This document shows, in pieces, positions 6,542 through 12,299 of a stretch of 12,299 bases of DNA. The DNA lies in NCBI GenBank assembly GCA_946478895.1, contig CAMLDY010000075.1, positions 1 to 12,299 of the forward strand. The letters are read 5' to 3'. A program made the position numbers and the translations under genes. Every line of letters begins with the position of its first letter. The stretch's first letter is position 1. The notes under the pieces were generated by a model. That model was not told where the DNA came from. It made no database searches and saw only the letters and a program-made list of their open reading frames with translations. The DNA is from an uncultured Gemmatimonadota bacterium (GTDB lineage Bacteria > Gemmatimonadota > Gemmatimonadetes > Gemmatimonadales > Gemmatimonadaceae).

Positions 6542-7527
6542 AAAGCGGCCATCACCCTGACGTCGCCGGCAGCACTCCGCCGTACACGGTGCGCAGGTCG
6601 CGCCAGCAGATGGTCCGGGATGTCCGTCTCGGGCTCACAAAACAACCGAAGGAGCTGTCGTCGAAGTACTTCTACGACGAGCGCGGGTCGGAGCTGTTCG
6701 AGGAGATCACTCAGCTCCCCGAGTATTACCTGACGCGCGCCGAGCGCATGCTTCTGGAGCAGCGCATTGGTGAGATCATCCGCGCTGCACGCCCGTGCTC
6801 GCTGGTCGAGCTCGGCGCCGGCAGCGCCAGCAAGACCCGCATCATTCTCGACGAGATGCGCGCCAATGGCTGCGCGGAGTGTTATCTGCCGGTGGATGTC
6901 AGCAGAGATTTTCTGGAAGCAACGGCGTTGCAGCTGCGCGCCGACTATCCGGACGTGGAGATCAAGCCGGTGGTCTCCGACATCACCGAGCGTTTCAGTC
7001 TTCCGGCAGTCGTGCCCCCGACGCTGTTCGCGTTCCTCGGCAGCACCATCGGGAATTTTCCGCGGCAGCAGGCAGTCAATGTGCTGTCACACATCGCCGG
7101 ACAGATGGGTGTGGGCGATCGTTTTCTGCTCGGCGCCGATCTGATCAAGGATGCGGCGATCATCAACAGCGCGTACAACGACTCGCGAGGGGTGACCGCC
7201 GCCTTCAACCTCAATGTTCTGGAGCGCCTCAACCGCGAGCTCAACGCGGATTTCCCACTCGCTGAGTACGACCACCGCGCATTCTATAGTAGCGAGAATC
7301 ACCGGGTGGAGATGCATTTGATAGCGCGGAAACCGCACAAGGTCGTGATTCCGGAGATCGGCGAGATCTCGTTCGAGGAAGGCGAGAGCATTCGCACCGA
7401 GCTGAGCTACAAGTATGATCGGCCGATGCTGGAGGACATTCTCACCGCAGCGGGGCTCGAGATCGAGAAATGGATGCCCGCGAGCGACGGAGCGTTCGTC
7501 CTCGCCCTCGCCCACGCCGTCACCTGA
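6538..7527 (+). CDS. egtD: L-histidine N(alpha)-methyltransferase EgtD
   Basis: EgtD uses three S-adenosylmethionine molecules to turn histidine into hercynine, the first committed step to ergothioneine. The protein has 329 residues, close to the family's roughly 320. The SAM loop E-L-G-A-G-S-A-S-K-T is at 91-100 and F-L-G-S-T-I-G-N-F at 166-174. The histidine-binding residues I recall from the Mycobacterium smegmatis enzyme (Tyr56, Asn166, Tyr206, Met252, Glu282, Ser284) fall at Tyr63, Asn173, Tyr213, Met259, Glu289 and Ser291, a constant offset of seven, which strongly supports histidine as substrate. The frame is open back to an ATG at 6439 inside egtB, but I chose ATG 6538: it overlaps the egtB TGA in an ATGA junction and gives the family length. 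This junction implies coupled translation. No membrane segment or signal peptide is seen. Confidence 0.97.
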   Translation: MKSGHHPDVAGSTPPYTVRRSRQQMVRDVRLGLTKQPKELSSKYFYDERGSELFEEITQLPEYYLTRAERMLLEQRIGEIIRAARPCSLVELGAGSASKTRIILDEMRANGCAECYLPVDVSRDFLEATALQLRADYPDVEIKPVVSDITERFSLPAVVPPTLFAFLGSTIGNFPRQQAVNVLSHIAGQMGVGDRFLLGADLIKDAAIINSAYNDSRGVTAAFNLNVLERLNRELNADFPLAEYDHRAFYSSENHRVEMHLIARKPHKVVIPEIGEISFEEGESIRTELSYKYDRPMLEDILTAAGLEIEKWMPASDGAFVLALAHAVT

Positions 7528-7536
7528 CGCGGACGG

Positions 7537-8745
7537 GTGAGCCTCACTGAGGCGATGCTGCTGGACGACATCCGGCAGCGACTGTTTGCGCCGTCGCAAT
7601 CGGCGACGCCACGCGCAATCGGGCTCGAGCTGGAGCTCATTCCGATCACGCGCTCGACCCGACGTCCGGCGTTGCCGGCGCTCGACAGCGACCCGTCGAC
7701 CGGGAGTATCATGATGGAGCTCGGTCGACGCTCGGGCTGGAACGAACAGCGCAATGGCGACGATCCGTCGTCGTGGCGGACGGGTACCGGCGCGGTAATC
7801 TCGTTCGAGCCGGGCGGCCAGATCGAGATCAGCACCGCGCCGTTTGCGATGGCCGCCCAGGCCATCGCCCAAACCGAGGCTATTGTCGAGGCACTGAGCG
7901 AGGCGATGGGCGATGAAGGAGTCGAGCTCGTCACGCGTGGAGTGGATCCGTACAACGACATCGACGTCGTGCCGCTGCAGCTGCATCGGGAGCGATATGC
8001 GGGGATGACGCGCTACTTTGAGTCGATCGGGCCGTCGGGAGTGAGGATGATGCGCCAGACGGCGGCGCTGCAGATCAACGTCGAGCGTGGGGAACACCCG
8101 GAAAAGCGGTGGCGATTGCTCAATGCGCTCGCGCCGATCGTGATCGCGCTGTTCGCGAACTCGAGGCAGTACGCGTCGCGGCGCACCGAATGGGCGAGCT
8201 ACCGCTCGTATCTGTGGCGCACCCTCGACCCATCGCGCACCGGAATTATTTATGAAGCGGTGGATCCGGCGCGACGGTACGTGGAATTCGCGCTCGACGC
8301 CGGGTACATGCGCAGCGACTCACCGGGCGCGTATGGCTCGTTTCGCGATCGGCTTGGCGATCCGCGAATCACCCGCGACGACTGGCTGTTTCACCTTTCG
8401 ACGCTCTTTCCCGAGGTTCGGCCGAAGGAATTTTTCGAGTTGCGCTCTGCCGATACCATCGAGATCGGGTCGATTGCGGCGCCGGTGGTATTCGTGGCGG
8501 GCCTTGTTTACTCCGAGCCCCACGCGAGGCGCGCGGCGGAGCTGCTCGGCGCGCCGAACGCGGAGCTACTCGAGCGCGCCGGCCGGCTGGCGATGGCCGA
8601 TGCGCAGATCCGGGAGCTGGCTGATCAACTCTGCCCGCTCGCTCTGGACGGCGCTTCAACGCTGGGTGGTGACTATTTCCGCAGCGCCGACCTCGCGGCT
8701 GCCAGGGAGTATTTTGCGCGAGCTCTTACCGCGCGCGACATTTGA
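7537..8745 (+). CDS. egtA: Glutamate-cysteine ligase EgtA (GCS2 family)
   Basis: A protein of 402 residues of the GCS2 glutamate-cysteine ligase family, which uses ATP to make gamma-glutamylcysteine. Between egtD and a downstream gene, it most likely supplies the thiol substrate of EgtB. Visible marks: G-L-E-L-E-L-I-P at 29-36 with the metal-binding Glu pair (Glu31, Glu33), S-F-E-P-G-G-Q-I-E-I-S at 89-99, G-V-D-P-Y at 135-139, M-M-R-Q-T-A-A-L-Q-I-N at 171-181, and S-R-Q-Y-A-S-R-R near 209-216. It is soluble with no signal peptide. The start is GTG 7537, 9 bases after the egtD stop, preceded by a weak GGACGG. An in-frame ATG at 7555 would lose six residues before the first helix and cannot be excluded. 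The gene could also feed glutathione synthesis, but no glutathione synthetase gene is present here. Confidence 0.93.
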   Translation: MSLTEAMLLDDIRQRLFAPSQSATPRAIGLELELIPITRSTRRPALPALDSDPSTGSIMMELGRRSGWNEQRNGDDPSSWRTGTGAVISFEPGGQIEISTAPFAMAAQAIAQTEAIVEALSEAMGDEGVELVTRGVDPYNDIDVVPLQLHRERYAGMTRYFESIGPSGVRMMRQTAALQINVERGEHPEKRWRLLNALAPIVIALFANSRQYASRRTEWASYRSYLWRTLDPSRTGIIYEAVDPARRYVEFALDAGYMRSDSPGAYGSFRDRLGDPRITRDDWLFHLSTLFPEVRPKEFFELRSADTIEIGSIAAPVVFVAGLVYSEPHARRAAELLGAPNAELLERAGRLAMADAQIRELADQLCPLALDGASTLGGDYFRSADLAAAREYFARALTARDI

Positions 8746-8749
8746 GCCG

Positions 8750-9538
8750 ATGACACGTTCACTCTTGTGGGCAGTGCTTTGCGCGACGATCGCATCCGGA
8801 GCTCCGCGCGCAATGGCGCAAGCGGCGAGCAAAGCAGTCCCGCAGCGCACCATTCTCGCCGTGGGCGCACACGCCGGCGATATGGAGCTGACTGCGGGCG
8901 CAGTACTCATCAAGCAGCATAAGCTCGGCGACCGCGTCGTCATCCTCCACATGACCCTCGGCGAGGGTGGAAATCCGCGGCTTTCGCCTGAGGCCTACGG
9001 CGCGCAGAAGAGGCGGGAAGCGTTGGCCGCCGATTCGGTGATCGGCGCGGAAGCCATTTTCGCTCCCTACAAGGACGGCGAGATTCCGAACGACGAGGCG
9101 GTTCGTCGCTACGTCGCCGACGTGATTCGCACGGTGAAGCCAGCGTACATCATTACCCACTGGCCCCACAGCATTCACAAGGACCACACCAATACGAGCC
9201 TGATCGTTCAGGACGCGGTGTTGCTTGCTTCATTGGAAGGGGTCGTTACGGCCCACCCGGCGCACCGCGGAGTGCGCGGCGTTTACTACGCCGACAACTG
9301 GGAAGACGCCGAATCGTTCCAGCCTTATGTGTATGTCGGCGTCGCCGATGAGATGGCGCAGTGGCGCGCCGCTGTCACGAAGTATGAGTTCGTGGGAGGG
9401 GCGATTTCGTCGTTCAGGTATCTGGAATATTACGACGCGTTGGCGACAGTGCGTGGCGCGGTGGCCGGCAAAGGTAGGGCAGTTGCCTTCGACATCGACC
9501 CGTTCGGGAAACGTAGGGTGTTGGATTCTTTTCCGTGA
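8750..9538 (+). CDS. Secreted PIG-L family deacetylase with altered motif
   Basis: A protein of 262 residues of the PIG-L/LmbE family, zinc-dependent N-deacetylases of N-acetylglucosamine-type amides. It begins with a signal peptide: Arg3, a hydrophobic stretch at 4-18, and probable cleavage after A-M-A near residue 23, so it should act outside the cytoplasm. The family's A-H-P-D-D-E motif reads A-H-A-G-D-M-E (40-46): zinc ligands His41 and Asp44 remain, while the aspartate serving as general base in MshB (Asp15) is replaced by Gly43. The second motif H-K-D-H (143-146) is intact and gives the third ligand. The charged T-L-G-E-G-G-N-P segment (69-76) and Q-K-R-R-E-A fit the family. ATG 8750 is 4 bases after the egtA stop, and the GH9 gene follows after 10 bases. 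Likely substrates are acetylated amino-sugar oligomers. Export argues against a thiol-cofactor role like that of MshB. Confidence 0.88.
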   Translation: MTRSLLWAVLCATIASGAPRAMAQAASKAVPQRTILAVGAHAGDMELTAGAVLIKQHKLGDRVVILHMTLGEGGNPRLSPEAYGAQKRREALAADSVIGAEAIFAPYKDGEIPNDEAVRRYVADVIRTVKPAYIITHWPHSIHKDHTNTSLIVQDAVLLASLEGVVTAHPAHRGVRGVYYADNWEDAESFQPYVYVGVADEMAQWRAAVTKYEFVGGAISSFRYLEYYDALATVRGAVAGKGRAVAFDIDPFGKRRVLDSFP

Positions 9539-9548
9539 GCCAGATGAA

Positions 9549-11306
9549 ATGACAACCTTAGGAGTTCTGATTTTCGCGCAGGTCGCCGCCGCGGCGGCTC
9601 CCGCACCGGCGATCCGTATCAACCAGCTGGGCTATCTGCCCGACGCGCCCAAGGTCGCGGTGCTGTGCTCGGTGACGCCGCTTGAGGTTCATGATTTCAC
9701 GGTGGAGGATGCCGGTGGCCGACGGGTGCTGCAGCGATCCGCAACTGCAGCCAAACCTTTTGGGCCGTGCGTTGCCAACTATCGGCTCGACTTCTCTACA
9801 CTGAAGACGCCTGGTGAGTATCGGATCGCAGCGGCGGGCGTGACATCGCCGGCTGTCCGGATTCGCGCCGACGCGTACGCCGGCGCCGCTGATACGCTGC
9901 TCTACTACATGAGAGAGCAGCGCTCCGGTTACAACCCGCTCTTCAAGACCGTCGTCCACACCCACGATGGAATCGTGGTCGACGATCCGGTGCGTGAGGG
10001 GCAGTTCATCCCCGTCACCGGCGGCTGGGCAGATGCGTCGGACTATCTGCAATACGTGATGACGTCGACCAACGCGACGTACGTGATGCTGATGGCGTAC
10101 CGGGATCACCCGGCGTCCTTCGCCGACAAATTCGATTCGCGCGGGCTGCCCGGCTCGAACGGGACCCCCGACATCCTCGACGAAACGCGCCACGGTCTGG
10201 AGTGGCTGGTGAGAATGTTCCCCAACGATTCGGAGATGTACAACCAGCTCGGCGACGACCGCGACCACACTTACTGGGATATCCCGCCCAGCGACTCCGC
10301 CGATTACGGGTGGGGCAAAGGAAAGGAGCGCCCCATCTACCCGTGCACCGGAAAGCCGCAGGGACTGTTCAAGTACAGGAACAGGTCGGACGGCAAGGCA
10401 TCGACGGCCGGCAAGTACGCGTCGGCGTTCGCACTGGCGGCGATGATCTACAAGAAGAGCGACCCGGTTTTCGCGAGCAAGCTTCGACACAAGGCGTTCG
10501 CGGCGTATGCGATCGGAAAGAAATATCCGGGCGTCTGCCAGGGCGCGCCCGGTACCGCGCCTTACTATTACGAGGAAGACAACTGGGTCGACGACATGGA
10601 GCTCGCCGCGGCGGAGCTCTACGCTCTCACCAGCGATCGTGCGTATCTGAAGGATGCCCTCGAGTACGCGTCGCGCGAGCCGGTCACCCCGTGGATGGGC
10701 GCCGACACCGCCAAACACTACGAGTGGTTTCCGTGGCACAACAACGGTCACTACGAGATCTGGCGCAATGCGAGCGCAAGCGACCGGAAGATCGTCGCCG
10801 ACTATTACAAGCGCGGACTCGCAGCGGTGGTCAGTCGCGCCGACAATGGCTTTCGCATCGGAATTCCATTCATCTGGTGCTCCAACAATCTCATGGCATC
10901 GTTTGCCACCCAGGCGTACCTGTACCGCCGGATGACGGGCGACAACCAGTTCCGCGAGTACGAGCAGGCGGCGCTGGATTGGCTGTTCGGGACGAATCCA
11001 TGGGGCGTGTCGATGGTCATCGGGCTTCCGCACGACGGGATATTCGCGCGCACTCCCCACTCCGTGGTCGCCGATCAGCTGAAGGTCGAGCTGACGGGTG
11101 CGATGCTCGACGGTCCGGTATACACGTCGATTTACAGGAATCTGCGTGGCATCAGCCTCCACGACGCCGATGAATACGCGCCGTTCAACACCGGCTTCAT
11201 CGTCTATCACGACGACGTCGGCGATTACTCGACCAACGAGCCGATCATGGACGGCACCGCAAACCTGAGCTACCTGCTCGCGGCGATGGGTGACCGTCGT
11301 CGCTGA
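9549..11306 (+). CDS. Glycoside hydrolase family 9 protein, exported
   Basis: A protein of 585 residues with an N-terminal immunoglobulin-like CelD_N domain (about 22-105, opening R-I-N-Q-L-G-Y) and a GH9 (alpha/alpha)6 catalytic domain (about 112-580). Catalytic marks: G-G-W-A-D-A-S-D-Y at 158-166 (Asp162 and Asp165, the base pair of the usual D-A-G-D), P-D-I-L-D-E-T-R-H-G-L-E-W-L at 207-220, G-T-N-P-W-G-V-S-M-V at 481-490, and S-T-N-E at 561-564 with Glu564 as likely proton donor. All catalytic acids seem present. GH9 holds endoglucanases but also exo-beta-glucosaminidases of the Vibrio VC0615 type; the neighbouring deacetylase favours the latter, as inference. The N-terminus (hydrophobic, then an Ala run to about residue 19) looks like a short signal without a positive n-region. 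The frame stays open far back into the deacetylase gene; ATG 9549 was chosen because it follows that gene's stop and gives the signal directly before CelD_N. Confidence 0.9.
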   Translation: MTTLGVLIFAQVAAAAAPAPAIRINQLGYLPDAPKVAVLCSVTPLEVHDFTVEDAGGRRVLQRSATAAKPFGPCVANYRLDFSTLKTPGEYRIAAAGVTSPAVRIRADAYAGAADTLLYYMREQRSGYNPLFKTVVHTHDGIVVDDPVREGQFIPVTGGWADASDYLQYVMTSTNATYVMLMAYRDHPASFADKFDSRGLPGSNGTPDILDETRHGLEWLVRMFPNDSEMYNQLGDDRDHTYWDIPPSDSADYGWGKGKERPIYPCTGKPQGLFKYRNRSDGKASTAGKYASAFALAAMIYKKSDPVFASKLRHKAFAAYAIGKKYPGVCQGAPGTAPYYYEEDNWVDDMELAAAELYALTSDRAYLKDALEYASREPVTPWMGADTAKHYEWFPWHNNGHYEIWRNASASDRKIVADYYKRGLAAVVSRADNGFRIGIPFIWCSNNLMASFATQAYLYRRMTGDNQFREYEQAALDWLFGTNPWGVSMVIGLPHDGIFARTPHSVVADQLKVELTGAMLDGPVYTSIYRNLRGISLHDADEYAPFNTGFIVYHDDVGDYSTNEPIMDGTANLSYLLAAMGDRRR

Positions 11307-11318
11307 CGACGCCGTGCC

Positions 11319-12209
11319 ATGCCAGAGCTACCGGACATCACCGTCTACATCGAGGCGCTGGGGGCGCGGATCGTCGGCCAGACCCTGGAACGGATTCGGA
11401 TTCCGAAACCGTTCCTGCTTCGCTCGGTAGATCCGCCGCTCAGCGCCGCCGACGGAAAACGCGTCGTCGGGATTCGCAGGATGGGCAAGCGCATCGTCGT
11501 CGAGCTCGACGAAGATCTTTTTCTCGTCATCCACCTGATGATCGCCGGCCGGCTGCGGTGGGTTCCGGCCGGCACGAAAGTCCCGGGCAAGATCGGACTC
11601 GCCGCGTTTGACTTCTCGAATGGGACGCTGATACTCACCGAAGCCGGAACGAAAAGGCGCGCGTCGCTGTGGCTCGTGCGGGGCGAGGAAGGGTTACAGC
11701 AGTTCGAGCGCGGCGGCCTCGAGGTTCTCGACGCAACGCGCGACGAGTTCGCGGAGCGCCTCCAGCGCGAGAATCACACCCTCAAACGCTCACTTACAGA
11801 TCCGCGCCTTTTCAGCGGAGTCGGCAACGCGTACTCCGACGAGATTCTCCACCGCGCCCGGCTGTCGCCCATCAAGCACACCAACAAGCTCACCGACGAC
11901 GAGATCTCAAGGTTGTTCGACGCTACCCGCGAGATCCTTATCGAGTGGACAGAACGTCTGCGCCAGGAAGCGAAGGGGGAGTTCCCGACAGGTGTGACGG
12001 CGTTTCGCGACGAGATGGCTGTGCACGGAAAATTTGGCAAGCCGTGTCCGGTCTGCGGGACGCCCGTGCAGCGCATTCGCTACGCTGACAACGAGACAAA
12101 CTATTGCCCGCGATGCCAGACGGATGGCCGCCTGCTTGCCGATCGCGCCCTGTCGCGACTGCTCAGGGAAGATTGGCCACGTTCGATCGACGAGATGAGC
12201 TGGAACTAG
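11319..12209 (+). CDS. Fpg/Nei family DNA glycosylase, variant zinc finger
   Basis: A protein of 296 residues of the formamidopyrimidine-DNA glycosylase family, which removes oxidised bases such as 8-oxoguanine and cuts the abasic site. The start M-P-E-L-P-D gives the N-terminal proline nucleophile and catalytic glutamate after Met removal (Pro2, Glu3). Lys57 in M-G-K-R-I-V matches the conserved DNA-binding lysine, and H-L-M-I-A-G-R-L at 72-79 the void-filling loop. The helix-two-turn-helix lies near 150-190, with L-F-S-G-V-G-N-A-Y-S-D-E-I-L at 164-177. The C-terminal zinc finger keeps four cysteines (243, 246, 263, 266), but the arginine five residues before the third cysteine in E. coli Fpg (Arg258) is Asn258 here. 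It also has about 30 residues after the finger, more than usual. The lesion range may therefore differ. It is last in the egtB operon, 12 bases after the GH9 gene, and its stop shares CTAG with a convergent gene. Confidence 0.9.
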   Translation: MPELPDITVYIEALGARIVGQTLERIRIPKPFLLRSVDPPLSAADGKRVVGIRRMGKRIVVELDEDLFLVIHLMIAGRLRWVPAGTKVPGKIGLAAFDFSNGTLILTEAGTKRRASLWLVRGEEGLQQFERGGLEVLDATRDEFAERLQRENHTLKRSLTDPRLFSGVGNAYSDEILHRARLSPIKHTNKLTDDEISRLFDATREILIEWTERLRQEAKGEFPTGVTAFRDEMAVHGKFGKPCPVCGTPVQRIRYADNETNYCPRCQTDGRLLADRALSRLLREDWPRSIDEMSWN

Positions 12210-12299
12210 ATAGTTCCTGCGTTTAGCCATTTCACCACCCGCGGCGGATCATACGCGCTAAACCTTTCGAGCAGAGTCTTTGGATCGCTCTCTACGATG
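12206..12299 (-). CDS. C-terminal end of an unidentified minus-strand gene
   Basis: On the minus strand a frame is open from the right edge to a TAG at 12208-12206, giving 30 residues: a helical, amphipathic stretch (S-D-P-K-T-L-L-E-R-F near the start, P-P-R-V-V-K-W-L-N-A-G-T-I at the end) with natural codon use for this genome. The gene would converge on the glycosylase gene, sharing CTAG at the stops, the same arrangement as nnrD and the kinase gene. The fragment is too short to name a family, and its being coding at all is an inference. Confidence 0.5.
   Translation of the reverse strand, partial: IVESDPKTLLERFSAYDPPRVVKWLNAGTI

Noticed and set aside
8750..9538. Reading the PIG-L protein beside egtA as MshB/BshB, giving a mycothiol- or bacillithiol-type pathway.
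   Set aside because: The protein has a clear signal peptide and an altered active-site motif, and no glycosyltransferase or cysteine ligase of those pathways is in the window. MshB-type enzymes are cytoplasmic.
9225..9548. A longer GH9 protein starting at an ATG near 9225.
   Set aside because: The added segment is the out-of-frame shadow of the deacetylase gene, rich in Arg, Trp and Ser without family resemblance. ATG 9549 gives a signal sequence directly before the CelD_N domain.
9558..11210. A 550-codon open frame on the minus strand opposite the GH9 gene.
   Set aside because: It is Arg/Val/His-rich, has no family motif, and is explained by codon bias of the conserved GH9 gene on the other strand.

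Overview
The window is a dense, GC-rich bacterial chromosomal segment. Third codon positions are strongly G/C, stops are mixed, Shine-Dalgarno sites are weak, and GTG and TTG starts are used. I see no RNA genes, CRISPR arrays, insertion sequences, integrases or phage genes. Gene content (three ergothioneine genes, a secreted PIG-L deacetylase, a GH9 glycosidase, a divergent Fpg-like glycosylase, an FxLYD-like protein) would suit a soil bacterium of a Gemmatimonadota-like lineage. That placement is an impression from protein style, not a measurement.

Layout. Bases 1-335 hold the 3' end of an FxLYD-like protein gene, closed by a clear hairpin terminator. A DUF3293 gene runs toward it on the minus strand. 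Divergently from that, a histidine-phosphatase gene overlaps a NAD(P)HX dehydratase gene (nnrD) by 14 bases. nnrD converges on a membrane sensor histidine kinase, and the two stop codons share the four bases CTAG. The kinase lies downstream of a short-chain dehydrogenase gene on the minus strand, probably in one transcript.

From 5213 to 12209 runs a tight six-gene plus-strand unit: egtB, egtD, egtA, a PIG-L deacetylase, a GH9 glycoside hydrolase and an Fpg-like DNA glycosylase. Gaps run from a 4-base overlap to 12 bases. The first three give core ergothioneine synthesis: EgtA makes gamma-glutamylcysteine, EgtD trimethylates histidine to hercynine, and EgtB joins them by oxidative C-S bond formation. 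egtC and egtE, needed in the mycobacterial route to finish the molecule, are absent here. The PIG-L and GH9 proteins both begin with export signals and may act in turn on amino-sugar oligomers outside the cytoplasm. The Fpg-like enzyme belongs with oxidative DNA damage repair, which fits an antioxidant theme. At the right edge the tail of another minus-strand gene converges on the glycosylase gene, again sharing a CTAG at the stops.

No gene-free stretch exceeds about 115 bases. The most interesting points are the mixed six-gene operon, the possible deacetylase/glucosaminidase pair, the altered active-site motif of the PIG-L protein, and the altered zinc finger of the Fpg-like protein. Nothing here is plainly a new class of system.
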